64,000 nucleotides of DNA from Rhabdochlamydiaceae bacterium (GCA_019752555.1 JAIELY010000010.1:62001-126000); one strand, 5' to 3'. Counted from the stretch's first letter, positions 33,910-43,792 are shown. Notes: generated by a model from the sequence alone, not told the origin. Translations and numbers: made by a program.

Positions 33910-35362
33910 CGCGTTCTACGACGGGAATTTTCCATGAGTTAACGTCTGTTAATATCCGAATGGTTTCTGGTTTGGGCGCATAAGAGCGCGGAATAAGGTA
34001 GAAGGCGCCCTCTGGTGCCGGGAGCCAATTGGATTCTTTGTCTTTTCCTGGATTTAACTTTTGGATGTAGAAGGTGATTGAGCCATCTTTGTTTTTTTTA
34101 AGCTCTGGAGTGTCGCTTCCGAGCATGTAGCGGTTGATGGGGTTGGGAACTGTGTAGTTATTTTCTGCATCATAGAGTGTAATCGACCAAAAGCCAGGCT
34201 CGTAATAGGGGATTGGCGCTTCTAGCGTCAGCGTGTAGCGGTTTTGGCCCGTCAGGGGATTTCCATCGCTATCGAGCGCATACATCCAATAGACCGATTC
34301 AAAAGGAGTATTTGCAGTGAGTCCAACTCTTGCGACAATAGCGCGTGTCAGATAGTCGCTACCGGCATTACCGATGGAAGGCGGCGGAAGAAACGCTCCA
34401 TGATAGATCGTTCCAAAAGGAAGATGGGAGAGCAAGGATCCAATCTGTTCTGCTGTATCTTTCATCACATCGAGTGTGAGTTTGGGAAGCTGGGCAGGAT
34501 CCCAGGCTTTGTTCAGTTCAATTCCAAGGGGTTTAAATAGAGGAAGCAGGGCTGAGATTTGATCTTGAGGAGGTGGGTTTTCATTAAGCGCTTTTGAGAG
34601 AAGCCTCCAAAATTGCAAAGGATCTTTGAACTGCAGGACGCTGACAGGAAGCTCGGGATTTTTTTGTTCTGGGGAGGGATAGTCATACTGCGGCAGAGGA
34701 GGAGGGGCTTTGCCGAGAAACTGAGAGAGCCCTTGTGTGGTGATTTTGTTCAGCAGCTGTTTTGCTCCTGTAAGATCGATAGCTCCATTTTTGTAAATGT
34801 GTACGCGCGGCTGAAGCAAGATCCAAGGAGTGGGACAATTAATCCGTTTGACGCCAGCTGGAAGAAGTCCTTTCCAGTTGGGACCGACAAGCCCGTAAGT
34901 GCCGCCTTTATAGCCGGTGGCTTTGCCTCCCACATAAGCAAATGCGTTTGTCCACATATCGACGATTTGGATCATGTAATAGCGGTTGTTCGAATCTGGG
35001 GCATGAAGGATGATCGGCTCTTGCCTTAAATCCATAAATCCAAATCCGTAGACGACATTGACATTCGGCGTAACATAACCGGATTGTTTAGACAACTCAG
35101 GAGTGGAGATGTCTTCCATGCGCCAGATCGTATTAGGGGCTGCTTTGGCATTTGGACCTACAGCATCGTGATACCGAAGCGAGTACATGGTGACAATGGG
35201 TGCTCCCCATGTGGCAGCTTGCAGAGCAAGTGAAGAGAGCCACTTCTTTGCATTATCGATTTGAATTTGGGAAACCTGCTTTTCGGAACTCAAAGCCGCC
35301 GCATTCAAGCTTAACGCAAATGCAGTTGCTAAAGAGAGGATTGTTTTAGCGTACGCAAACAT
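33902..35362 (-). CDS. Exported DUF1254/DUF1214 protein
   Basis: The 486-residue protein has a signal peptide (ILSLATAFALSLNAAA), then the DUF1254 region (ALQAATWGAPIVTMYSLRY, IWRMEDISTPELSKQSGY, DSNNRYYMIQIVDMWTNAFAYVG) and the C-terminal DUF1214 region (YEPGFWSITLYDAENNYTVPN, GSITFYIQ, NWLPAPEGAFYLIPRSY). The family is widespread and exported, with no agreed function. It stands downstream of prfC on the same strand, 15 nt apart. Confidence 0.85.
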   Translation of the reverse strand: MFAYAKTILSLATAFALSLNAAALSSEKQVSQIQIDNAKKWLSSLALQAATWGAPIVTMYSLRYHDAVGPNAKAAPNTIWRMEDISTPELSKQSGYVTPNVNVVYGFGFMDLRQEPIILHAPDSNNRYYMIQIVDMWTNAFAYVGGKATGYKGGTYGLVGPNWKGLLPAGVKRINCPTPWILLQPRVHIYKNGAIDLTGAKQLLNKITTQGLSQFLGKAPPPLPQYDYPSPEQKNPELPVSVLQFKDPLQFWRLLSKALNENPPPQDQISALLPLFKPLGIELNKAWDPAQLPKLTLDVMKDTAEQIGSLLSHLPFGTIYHGAFLPPPSIGNAGSDYLTRAIVARVGLTANTPFESVYWMYALDSDGNPLTGQNRYTLTLEAPIPYYEPGFWSITLYDAENNYTVPNPINRYMLGSDTPELKKNKDGSITFYIQKLNPGKDKESNWLPAPEGAFYLIPRSYAPKPETIRILTDVNSWKIPVVERVK

Positions 35363-35377
35363 CGGACGCGTCTCCTT

Positions 35378-36976
35378 TTAAACGAGAACATCGACGAGCT
35401 CATGATGAGGATTTTCTCGAATATTGTACTGTTTATCCCACTGGCTTGTGAATAAAGCCATGGGATGCCCTTTTGCATCAGATACGATCATCGATTCTGT
35501 TGATTTTGTAAAGGTTTTCATGTCGCCGATAATCCATGCGCTGCATTGGAAGGGCAGAAGAGAAAAGGTCGTGTCTGCCCCATATTCATCTTTAAGTCGA
35601 TATTGCATCACTTCAAATTGCAGTTTTCCTACTGCTGCAAAAATCGGATCGCCAGAGCGTTCATAAGGTTTGAGCATCTGGACTGCTCCTTCGCTAACAA
35701 GCTGCAGAACACCCTTATCAAAGGATTTGCGCTTGCTGATGTCTTTCGGATAGATGCGAGCGAAAATTTCTGGTTGAAATTGAGGCAGTGGTTTGAAATT
35801 AAATCCGCCTGTAACAGAAATCGTATCGCCAATAGCAAATAAACCTGGGTTAATGACGCCAATGATATCGCCCGGATAAGCAAAGTCCAGGGTAGTGCGC
35901 TCGCCGGCTACCATCCCATGGGGACGGGAAAGGCGCACTTCTCTTGCTAGCCTATGGTGCTTGACGACAAGATCCCGCTCAAATCTTCCTGAGCAGATCC
36001 GAATAAAGGCCATGCTGTCGCGATGGCGTTTGTCCATGTTAGCTTGGAGTTTAAACACATAGCCGCTGAATGGAGTTGTGAGGGGATCAATCGAAATCTC
36101 TGTACCATCGATTCGGTTCGCTAAACGCGCGTGAGGACAGGGGGCTAAGTGTAAAAAAGCGTCGAAGAAAGGCTCAACGCCAAAGTTGGTGAGCGCGGAT
36201 GCAAAAAAGACAGGGGTCACCTTGCTGTTTAAGAAATCTTCGAGGGAAAAGGGGTTCCCGGCAGATTCGAGAAGTTCGAGCTCGTCCAAAAGGACGCGAT
36301 GCCGCTCCTGCCCGATCTTGTGTTTCACTGCATCGCTCTTTAAGGGGATCCGTTCGATGTCTGCTTTTTGGGCGCCGCCTACAGATGTTTTAGTAAAAAA
36401 AAGGCAATCTTGTGAAGAGCGCTCCACGACCCCATGAAATTCTTTTCCATAGCCGATGGGCCAGTTCATCGCATAAGAATGGATGTTTAATACATTTTCT
36501 ACCTCGTTCATCAGATCGAGCGGATCGCGCCCTGGCATATCCATTTTATTAATGAACGTGAGCACTGGGATTTGACGCAGCCGACAGACTTCAAAAAGTT
36601 TTCGGGTTTGTTTTTCCACCCCTTTGGAAGCGTCGATCACCATGATCGCACAATCGGCCGCGGTGAGCGTGCGGTAGGTGTCCTCAGAGAAATCTTCGTG
36701 GCCAGGTGTGTCGAGGACATTAATGATTGTGTCTTTATAGGTGAATTGCATGGCAGATGAGGTGATCGAAATGCCCCGCTCTTGCTCCATAGCCATCCAG
36801 TCTGAGGTGGCAGCTTTCCGTCCTTTGCGTCCTTTGACCATCCCTGCAGTTTGCAGCATGCCTGAATAGAGAAGCAGCTTTTCTGTGAGTGTCGTTTTTC
36901 CTGCATCCGGGTGGCTAATAATGGCAAACGTGCGGCGCATGGCGACAGCGTCTTGAATCGAGAGGGTAGTGTCCAT
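35378..36976 (-). CDS. prfC: Peptide chain release factor 3
   Basis: A 532-residue translational GTPase that recycles RF1/RF2. G1 is HPDAGKTTLTEKLL, the switch region is ERGISITSSAMQF, G3 is DTPGHEDFSEDTYRTL, and G4 is FINKMDMPGRDP. Full-length RF3, with the C-terminal domain (GKLQFEVMQYRLKDEYGAD). A 15-nt gap to the DUF1254 gene allows co-transcription. Confidence 0.96.
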   Translation of the reverse strand: MDTTLSIQDAVAMRRTFAIISHPDAGKTTLTEKLLLYSGMLQTAGMVKGRKGRKAATSDWMAMEQERGISITSSAMQFTYKDTIINVLDTPGHEDFSEDTYRTLTAADCAIMVIDASKGVEKQTRKLFEVCRLRQIPVLTFINKMDMPGRDPLDLMNEVENVLNIHSYAMNWPIGYGKEFHGVVERSSQDCLFFTKTSVGGAQKADIERIPLKSDAVKHKIGQERHRVLLDELELLESAGNPFSLEDFLNSKVTPVFFASALTNFGVEPFFDAFLHLAPCPHARLANRIDGTEISIDPLTTPFSGYVFKLQANMDKRHRDSMAFIRICSGRFERDLVVKHHRLAREVRLSRPHGMVAGERTTLDFAYPGDIIGVINPGLFAIGDTISVTGGFNFKPLPQFQPEIFARIYPKDISKRKSFDKGVLQLVSEGAVQMLKPYERSGDPIFAAVGKLQFEVMQYRLKDEYGADTTFSLLPFQCSAWIIGDMKTFTKSTESMIVSDAKGHPMALFTSQWDKQYNIRENPHHELVDVLV

Positions 36977-37060
36977 AGAAAGAGGGGGTGAATATGAAAA
37001 GAACTAAGGATACCTGGAAAGAGAATTATTTCTCTATAACCTTGTATTCGAAATATTTCT

Positions 37061-38623
37061 TTATGTTTCCTCGAAGGCGGGACATTCTTGAGGTTCTTGA
37101 TGTTCGGGAAGAAAGGGCTTTTTGTTAAAAAATAGAGTGAAGAGGATGAGAATGCCAAGGCCAGCGCAAATCCAGCCCATAAGCCAAAAGCAGTCGTCTA
37201 AAGCCAACGAGGTCGCTTGTCTTTGTAAAAGATCTGCTAGATGGGCATCTGCTTTTTTACCTGTGATGTGAAACTGTGCAGCGTCGGCGAAATACTGCTG
37301 TGTTTCTGGAGAATAGATTGTCAATTGGCTGCCTAGACGGTCGTGGTAAAAGACCTGTCTGCGCTGCCAGAGGGTGGTGTAAATCGAAGCTCCAAGGCCG
37401 CTGCCAAGGCAGCGAACCACCTGAAAAAGCCCAATGACCTTTGGAGTCATCTGCTCTTTAAAAGTACGGAAGCAAAGGCGGAAAATGGGAGGAAGAAAAA
37501 AAGCAATGCCGAACCCCGCGATGATCCTCGAGAAAGCGATCCTTCCAAAGTTAACCTCTTCGTTAAAAATAGAGCTGTGGAAACAAGAGATCCCAAGCAA
37601 TACCACCCCCACTAATAGAGAAAGCCTAGCATCTCTATGGCCGAAGCGGTCTGTCGCTAAAAAGATGGGAACTAAGCCTGCAATCGCCATGGTGCCAATG
37701 AGAATGCCAATCCAGATCGGAGTGTAATTCACATAAAGTCCAAGCCAGAGCGCTAAGAGAATGATCGCTCCAAAGTAGGCAGAAAAAAGAACGACGAGGT
37801 TAATCAAAGCAAAGGCAAAGATCGGCTTTTTAAGAAGGCTTAGCCAAAGAATGGGATTGGGGTGGTTGAGATCCCAGAGGATAAAAAAGATTAGACTTAA
37901 AACGCCAATTGCAAACATCCAAGTGATCAGTGAGGAGCGGAACCAGTCGAGTTCTTGTCCTGTAATGAGGGCTAGACTGATGTTAAAGATTCCAAGAAAA
38001 AGAAACACATAGCCAACGACATCAAAAGGAACTTTTTTTAAATCGCGGTCAAAGTTGTTTAAACGAAGTTTCAAATAGCCAACTAGCATAAGAAGGATGG
38101 GGACATCGAAATAAAAAATCCATCTCCAATGTAAATCATAGGCAATCCAAGCACCGCAGCTAGCTCCTAGTGCGGGAACTAAAATGAAAATCGCTAGCAT
38201 GCAAATCGTAAAGAGATCTTTCTTGTCTGCAGGGCCCAAAACACTGATCATGCGTGCTGTCAAAATATAAAGAGGGCCCGCTACAAGCCCCTGAATAAAG
38301 CGGAGCGAGAGAAAAGAGGCCCACGTGGCAGCAAAAGGACAAAGAAGAGAAAAGAATGCAAAAAGGAGCATGCAAATGACAAATAAACGCATCGTTCCGA
38401 TCCGTTCATACAGAGCCCGTCCAAATGGAACTCCTAGGGCATTTCCCACAGCAAAAATTGAAATTGTGTAAGAGGCTGTGTCATTACTGCCGCCGAGGTC
38501 GCCGACAATGTAAATCGCTGCCATATTCGTCATTGTGAAATTGAAGATGACCATGAATAGCGTGAAAAAGAGGGCAAAGAGAATTCCAGGTTTTTTTTCC
38601 GCAGCGTAGGGATCAGGTGTCAT
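37061..38623 (-). CDS. emrB: MFS drug efflux pump, EmrB type
   Basis: A 520-residue, 14-helix DHA2-family MFS transporter. The N-terminus FTLFMVIFNFTMTNMAAIYIVGDLGG and the motif-C-like region (FGRALYERIGTMRLF, AGPLYILTARMIS) are typical of EmrB/QacA. It is the last gene of tolC-emrA-emrB and overlaps emrA by 11 nt. With the fusion protein and outer-membrane channel it would expel hydrophobic compounds straight across the envelope. Substrate unknown. Confidence 0.9.
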   Translation of the reverse strand: MTPDPYAAEKKPGILFALFFTLFMVIFNFTMTNMAAIYIVGDLGGSNDTASYTISIFAVGNALGVPFGRALYERIGTMRLFVICMLLFAFFSLLCPFAATWASFLSLRFIQGLVAGPLYILTARMISVLGPADKKDLFTICMLAIFILVPALGASCGAWIAYDLHWRWIFYFDVPILLMLVGYLKLRLNNFDRDLKKVPFDVVGYVFLFLGIFNISLALITGQELDWFRSSLITWMFAIGVLSLIFFILWDLNHPNPILWLSLLKKPIFAFALINLVVLFSAYFGAIILLALWLGLYVNYTPIWIGILIGTMAIAGLVPIFLATDRFGHRDARLSLLVGVVLLGISCFHSSIFNEEVNFGRIAFSRIIAGFGIAFFLPPIFRLCFRTFKEQMTPKVIGLFQVVRCLGSGLGASIYTTLWQRRQVFYHDRLGSQLTIYSPETQQYFADAAQFHITGKKADAHLADLLQRQATSLALDDCFWLMGWICAGLGILILFTLFFNKKPFLPEHQEPQECPAFEET

Positions 38624-39839
38624 GAGATTTAATCGTTGAGATTTGCAATGGAGTATTAAAATAGGCTTCTAATGTGGGATCGATGTTTGCTTCAATGATA
38701 TCTTGGATCCACTCTTGATCCCCTGTTTCTTCTTCTCGATAGATGGCGGTGTCGTATGTCGGAGATCCCAATGTTGTTGTAGGCACAAGTTCTCCTTGCT
38801 GATCGCGTAAATCAACAACCGATTCCATCGATAAACCCAAACGCAGAGGGTAGTGTTTGAGCTCATCGGGATCAAGAGCTACGCGTACGGGAAGGCGCTG
38901 AACGATTTTGATCCAATTTCCTGAAAGATTTTGAGGAGGAAGAAGCGAAAAGGCATTTCCTGCAGCTGCGGGAAGTCCTACAATTTTTCCATGGTAAACA
39001 ACGTCGTCTCCATAGAGATCAGACGTGATTTTTACCCGCTGGCCGATCCGCATCTTTTTCAGTTGTGTCTCTTTATAATTGGCATTGACCCAGATCTGAT
39101 CGAGAGGGATCACACTCATAAGGGGCTCTCCCTTATCAGTCCACATTCCCACTTGGATTTTGCGCTGAGATGTAAGTCCTTCGACAGGGGAATAGATATT
39201 GCAGCGATAGAGCTGAACCCATGCGTCGCGCACCTGATCGGAGGCTTCTAAGACTAAGGGATGATCGACAATCGAGGTCCCTTGGACAAGCGCTAGGGCT
39301 TGTTCATAGAGGATTTCTGTTTTCATCAACGAGAAAAATTCTGCGCGCAAAGCTGCTACAGCATGCTCAAAATCCTCTAAAGAAACGCCTCCTGCATCAA
39401 GCACGTTGACTCTGTGCTCGTAGTCTTGTGTAGCCCGGATGAGCTCAGCCTTGCGGATTTCGATCTCAGCCTGATATGCAAAGACTTGGTGGAACATTTG
39501 GCACACATTGCGGATGGTTTGTCCAAGATTCTCTCTTGAGCGATTAAGCGCGATGATCGCATCTGTTTGATCAAGTTCAACGAGCAGCTGTCCTTTTTTT
39601 ACAAGAAACGTATCATCGGTATGAATCGCTGTGACAAATCCAGGCCGCAAAGGGGTGATCGCGACTTGGTTGCCTTCGACATAGGCGTCATTTGTGTAGG
39701 CTTGCACGCGTAAGACAAGTGCCCAGTAGGTAAGAACAGCTCCCCCTAGTGCAGCTATGATTGACCCGTACCAACGGATAAGTTTCTTTCGTTTTTGGGC
39801 AGCTCTTTCACAGGCTTCAGGACTCGGATCCATGCTCAT
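38613..39839 (-). CDS. emrA: Membrane fusion protein, EmrA/HlyD family
   Basis: The 408-residue adaptor has one N-terminal membrane helix (YGSIIAALGGAVLTYWALVL), a biotinyl-lipoyl-like half (RPGFVTAIHTDDTFLVKKGQLLVELDQTDA), a coiled-coil hairpin, and the HlyD C-terminal part (YSPVEGLTSQRKIQVGMWTDKG). It bridges EmrB and the TolC-like protein. ATG 39839 overlaps the tolC stop (ATGA). Confidence 0.92.
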   Translation of the reverse strand: MSMDPSPEACERAAQKRKKLIRWYGSIIAALGGAVLTYWALVLRVQAYTNDAYVEGNQVAITPLRPGFVTAIHTDDTFLVKKGQLLVELDQTDAIIALNRSRENLGQTIRNVCQMFHQVFAYQAEIEIRKAELIRATQDYEHRVNVLDAGGVSLEDFEHAVAALRAEFFSLMKTEILYEQALALVQGTSIVDHPLVLEASDQVRDAWVQLYRCNIYSPVEGLTSQRKIQVGMWTDKGEPLMSVIPLDQIWVNANYKETQLKKMRIGQRVKITSDLYGDDVVYHGKIVGLPAAAGNAFSLLPPQNLSGNWIKIVQRLPVRVALDPDELKHYPLRLGLSMESVVDLRDQQGELVPTTTLGSPTYDTAIYREEETGDQEWIQDIIEANIDPTLEAYFNTPLQISTIKSHDT

Positions 39840-41314
39840 GAGCTGCCCCCTTGAGGTGCAGATAAGGGGACATCGTATCCCGATTGATAGCCTCCGCCGA
39901 GCGCTTTAATCAATTTGATCGACGCAAGATACTGTCCATAGAGCAAATTCACATTCTCGAGTTCTTTTAAAATCACTTCCTCTTGAACCGCATAGAGATC
40001 AAAAGCAGTACTTAACCCTTTATCGAGGGTCAGTTCTGTGAGCTCTAAACGGTCGAGAGCATCGCTTAAAATGACATTTTGCGTCTTTTTCTGAGAGAAA
40101 ACAGAATGCACAAGCGCAAGCAGATCTGCCACTTCTTGAGAGCTTGCCAAAATTAAGTTGTTATAAGCAAAAAGAGCCTCTTCGAATGCGGCTTTTTTAG
40201 AACGGACATTGGCTCGGATCGCCCCTGCAGTAAAGATGGGCAGATGAATTGCAGGCTGTAGCGACCCTGTTTTACTCTGCTTTTCGAAAAGTGTACGGTA
40301 GAAGATACTCTCAAGTCCCATCAACGCGGTGAGGTTGACGTTTGGGAAAAAATCTGCTTTTGCAGCTCCGACCTCATGCGCAAGAGATTCTACATGCCAG
40401 ATTTGCGCCATGAGGTCAGGGCGCCGGGACAAAAGATCGAGAGAGAGGTTGTCAGGAAGCGTTAGAGCTGTGCAATATTCATTTAGGTGAGGGTCTATAT
40501 CGAGTGGCTCATCGGGACCTCTGCCTGCTAAGACGTTGAGTTGATGCTTAGTCGTTGCGATCTGTTCTTGAACGCTAAAGAGCAGTTTTTCCGCTTCTCC
40601 CACATTTTCTGCCGTGCGCAGGTAGGGGAATTTGGATTGAAGCGCTTCTGTTTGCATCTGTTCTTGAAGCTGCCAAATTTCTGTGCGCACAGTATAAAGT
40701 TCTTTGTAAAGTTGTTCTCTTAATAGATTAGCTTTTAAAGCAAAAAAAGCTTGAGCGACAGCAGTCGTTGTGAGCAGCTCAGCTTGTGCGGTTTGCGCTT
40801 GCATTGCGCGCTGTTCTCCTAACGCAGAGCGGAAGCGATTGAGGTTTTTGCCCCAAAAGTCGAACTCATAGGTGAAGGAAAGAGTGAGATCGACAAGGTT
40901 AGCATTGAGAGGAACAGTAGGGTTAAGGGCTCGGTATAAGCCGTTCTTGCTCAGATAAGTCCAAGATTCTGTTGCGTCGAAAAAAAGATAAGGAAATAAA
41001 CGGGAGCGCGCAACTTTTGCCTCTTGTCTTGCTTGTTCAATTCTTTGAGAGACGCTCTGAAGAGTGGGGTTGTTCCCAATCGATTCTTCGATTAAAGCAT
41101 TCAAAGAGGGAGACTCGAAGATTTCCCACCAGGCCTGCTTTGGCCAATCCCCTGTGACAAAGAAAGAGGACTCTAAGCTCTTTTCTATTGAGCTTTGCAA
41201 AGAAGGAGGCGCGATCAGGTCGTGGCTTTGCTCTTCTTTAGACATGTTAATACATCCGGAAAGCAAGAGCAGCCCAATCCCTATCCACTTTTTATCTAAA
41301 ACAGAAAGAATCAT
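39836..41314 (-). CDS. Outer membrane efflux lipoprotein (TolC/NodT type)
   Basis: The 492-residue product has a lipoprotein signal (GIGLLLLSGC) and the OEP repeats of NodT-type channels (LNALIEESIGNNPTLQSVSQRIEQAR; SRRPDLMAQIWHVESLAHEVGAAKADFFP). It is the first gene of the tripartite efflux operon. A 17-bp perfect inverted repeat lies directly upstream of the ATG and replaces the normal SD region, so translation or transcription of this operon is probably controlled there. Confidence 0.9.
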   Translation of the reverse strand: MILSVLDKKWIGIGLLLLSGCINMSKEEQSHDLIAPPSLQSSIEKSLESSFFVTGDWPKQAWWEIFESPSLNALIEESIGNNPTLQSVSQRIEQARQEAKVARSRLFPYLFFDATESWTYLSKNGLYRALNPTVPLNANLVDLTLSFTYEFDFWGKNLNRFRSALGEQRAMQAQTAQAELLTTTAVAQAFFALKANLLREQLYKELYTVRTEIWQLQEQMQTEALQSKFPYLRTAENVGEAEKLLFSVQEQIATTKHQLNVLAGRGPDEPLDIDPHLNEYCTALTLPDNLSLDLLSRRPDLMAQIWHVESLAHEVGAAKADFFPNVNLTALMGLESIFYRTLFEKQSKTGSLQPAIHLPIFTAGAIRANVRSKKAAFEEALFAYNNLILASSQEVADLLALVHSVFSQKKTQNVILSDALDRLELTELTLDKGLSTAFDLYAVQEEVILKELENVNLLYGQYLASIKLIKALGGGYQSGYDVPLSAPQGGSS

Positions 41315-41363
41315 AATATCTAATTATTTATCTCTTGTCTTCTTTTTAAATAATTAGATATTA
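41314..41363. promoter_or_regulatory. 17-bp inverted repeat upstream of the efflux operon
   Basis: TAATATCTAATTATTTA (41314-41330) and its exact complement (41347-41363) flank a 16-nt pyrimidine-rich spacer. The inner arm touches the start codon of the TolC-like gene. It could be an operator for a TetR/MarR-type repressor or an RNA hairpin masking the ribosome site. No regulator gene is adjacent, and the ion-channel stop lies 13 nt beyond the outer arm. A role as terminator is less likely, as the stem has almost no G/C and no U-run follows. Confidence 0.6.
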
Positions 41364-41376
41364 GAGAGCAACTAGA

Positions 41377-42096
41377 TTATTTTGTTACGTCCCTTTCGAT
41401 TGCACGTAAAAGACGTTTGTCTGAATAAAAGGAGTAAACGGATACGAGCCGCGCCACGAGCATTGCTACGTAAAACTGGCCGATAATCCCTTCGAGAACT
41501 GTCGCGGTCTGCCCGACATTTTGAACCGCTACGATATCCCCATATCCAATGGTTAGAAGAGTAACGAAGCTGAAATAGAGCATTTCAGAGATATAATAGG
41601 TGTAGGAGAAAAGAGAGACCTCTTTTTGCGCAAATTGAAAGGTCCCCGGATTGAGGTATTCGATCATATAGTAGATATACGCAAAAACAAAGGCCACCAT
41701 AAAGTAGGCGCAAATGACTCCTCTTAAAGTCTCTAATGTGACATGAGCTCTTAAGACCACATCGTAGAGAATAGATGTCGCACAAAGAGACATAAACAGG
41801 ACTGTACATATTGTGTTTCCGATAAATTCGAACTCATGCGGATGCATCAGATTGAGCCAGCTAAAGGCAACAGTGGGAATGGCGAGAATCACAGCCGCCC
41901 ATTTGACATACCGGTGGTGATGGCAATTAAAGATCGATGCTAAAATGGTTGCGGCCAGAAGAAAGATCCAAGATCCCGTGTAGATATCGCTGCGGTTATA
42001 TGGGCGAAAGATAAAGAGAAGGACAATAAAGAAAAGAAGCAGGTTATAATAGCCTGTCGTAAATTTTTTCCAGCGATTGATCGTTTTCTTTAACAA
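41377..42096 (-). CDS. Potassium channel-like protein
   Basis: A 239-residue membrane protein with several hydrophobic helices, then a pore loop with the K+ selectivity filter TIGYGD in YFSFVTLLTIGYGDIVAVQN, and a last helix (GIIGQFYVAMLVARLVSVY). It matches the Ion_trans_2 family of bacterial potassium channels, without an RCK domain. The upstream region is extremely A/T-rich, with TATATAA as a possible -10. It runs towards the efflux operon on the same strand. Confidence 0.85.
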   Translation of the reverse strand: MLKKTINRWKKFTTGYYNLLLFFIVLLFIFRPYNRSDIYTGSWIFLLAATILASIFNCHHHRYVKWAAVILAIPTVAFSWLNLMHPHEFEFIGNTICTVLFMSLCATSILYDVVLRAHVTLETLRGVICAYFMVAFVFAYIYYMIEYLNPGTFQFAQKEVSLFSYTYYISEMLYFSFVTLLTIGYGDIVAVQNVGQTATVLEGIIGQFYVAMLVARLVSVYSFYSDKRLLRAIERDVTK

Positions 42097-42205
42097 GGAA
42101 AGCTCCTTAAATTTATCGTCTTAATTTTTTTATATAAAATTTTTTAATTTGCTTCACCAGTTTTTTTACTCTCTATAAGACAAAATGTTGCCTTAATTAG
42201 AGTGT

Positions 42206-42973
42206 TTAACGACGCGCAATGGCAAGGTGCGTTGGCGCTTGAGAGACCGGCATCATTTCAAGAGTGTTAATGTTGACGTGCTTAGGACATGAGGTGCAGT
42301 ACACGATCGCATCCGCAATATCCTCTGGAGTGAGAGCTTCTGTTTTTTCATAGAGCGTCTTGACCCGTTTTTTATCTCCACGAAAGCGGACAACCGAAAA
42401 CTCAGTCCCAGAAACTAAGCCAGGTTCAATACAACTCACGCGCACAGCAGTACCGAAAAGATCAGCCCTTAGGTTCATAGAAAAATGATGAACAAATGCC
42501 TTCGTGGCGCCATAGACATTGCCTCCCGGATAGGCATAATGACCTGCGATCGATCCCAAATTGACAATATGGCCATAGTTGCGCTTCACCATAGAAGTGA
42601 GAGCTGCACGCGTGCAATAGAGAACTCCATTAATATTGAGATCGACACAGCGTTTCCAGTCACTGAGCTCAGCCTCTTGAGCGAGTTCCAACCCAAACGC
42701 TGCCCCCGCATTATTGACTAAAATGTCGATCGGGCCCTCTTTTTTTTCGATTTGAGCAATCACTGTCGATACCATCTCTTGGGAAGTCACATCCAGGGGA
42801 TAAAAGCTGGCTTTTCCCTTTAATTTTTTCTTCATCAGCTCGAGTTTTTCAACACGTCTTGCAAGCAGCACGACTCGATAGCCTAACTCTACATATTTTT
42901 GTGCTGTAGCAGCTCCGATGCCAGAGGATGCGCCAGTGATCACGACAAGGGGAGAGCGTTTGGTCTTTGCCAT
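42206..42973 (-). CDS. SDR family oxidoreductase
   Basis: A 255-residue classical short-chain dehydrogenase with GASSGIGAATAQ (cofactor), NNAGAAFGLELAQ, catalytic Ser in NLGSIAG and the intact YxxxK in VYGATKAFVHHFSMNL. It resembles YdfG/serine 3-dehydrogenase-type enzymes (CIEPGLVSGTEFS). Substrate unknown. It is divergent from the HAD gene. Confidence 0.88.
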   Translation of the reverse strand: MAKTKRSPLVVITGASSGIGAATAQKYVELGYRVVLLARRVEKLELMKKKLKGKASFYPLDVTSQEMVSTVIAQIEKKEGPIDILVNNAGAAFGLELAQEAELSDWKRCVDLNINGVLYCTRAALTSMVKRNYGHIVNLGSIAGHYAYPGGNVYGATKAFVHHFSMNLRADLFGTAVRVSCIEPGLVSGTEFSVVRFRGDKKRVKTLYEKTEALTPEDIADAIVYCTSCPKHVNINTLEMMPVSQAPTHLAIARR

Positions 42974-43089
42974 CGTTTAACTCCGATGTTAATAATTTTA
43001 TTTTTACATTATCTAACGCGGATTATTTAGGCATGCAAAAAACACTCTCATAACGGCAAAATAGAGTCGATCTATTGAGGGAGGTGTCT

Positions 43090-43791
43090 ATGAGAGGCAT
43101 TATTTTTGATTGCGATGGGACTTTAGTCGATAGCGAACACGCGCATCTAGCAAGCTGGAAGACAGCTGTCCTTAAGCGCGGTGGGAACTTGACGCAAGAG
43201 GATTACTTTCAGTTAGCTGGATATTCAGAAACCTTGATCTCTGCCAAACTGCATGCGAGTGTTCAAATCGATTCTCCTGAGGCAATTGCAGAAGATAAGC
43301 AACTTGAGTTTTTCAAACTCATGCAGCAGGGGATTCCTGAAATGAAAAGAATGGTTGCTCTGATCCGACAGCTCATTCCCATGAAACATGCGCTCAATGT
43401 AAAGCTTGCTGTGGCATCTGCTGCACGCAAGAACGAGGTCATCTACCATTTAGAGCGCCTGGGAATCAAAGATGCTTTTGATGCAGTTGTCTCGGGAAGA
43501 GATGATCTTACCCACATTCACGATTCTGAAGGTGTAAACAAACCCAAGCCCTATATCTACCATCATGTAGCAGAGCTGCTGGAGTTAGAGCCCTCATGCT
43601 GTATCGCATTTGAGGATAGTCAGCCAGGCATTCAATCGGCATTGGGTGCTGGAATGGTAGCTGTTGCTGTCCCAAATATGTTTACGCGATACCACGATTT
43701 TTCTTCCGCACACCATCTGGTTGGCCTAAATGAACCCTTTGAGCTGGAGCAATTGCTTGATTTGCTAAATGATCATCTCTTGAGAGTTTAA
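43090..43791 (+). CDS. HAD-superfamily hydrolase
   Basis: The 233-residue protein starts at ATG 43090 behind SD GGGAGGTG; an upstream TTG would add five residues. Motif I is FDCDGTLVDSEHAH, motif II is VASAARKNE, the motif III Lys lies in NKPKPYIYH, and motif IV is CIAFEDSQPGIQSA. The cap is helical (subfamily IA). It resembles beta-phosphoglucomutase/phosphatase types that act on sugar phosphates. Precise substrate unknown. Confidence 0.88.
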   Translation: MRGIIFDCDGTLVDSEHAHLASWKTAVLKRGGNLTQEDYFQLAGYSETLISAKLHASVQIDSPEAIAEDKQLEFFKLMQQGIPEMKRMVALIRQLIPMKHALNVKLAVASAARKNEVIYHLERLGIKDAFDAVVSGRDDLTHIHDSEGVNKPKPYIYHHVAELLELEPSCCIAFEDSQPGIQSALGAGMVAVAVPNMFTRYHDFSSAHHLVGLNEPFELEQLLDLLNDHLLRV

Positions 43792-43792
43792 G

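Noticed and set aside
41314-41363. Terminator of the potassium channel gene
   Set aside because: The arms are nearly all A/T and no U-run follows; the position at the next start codon suits an operator.
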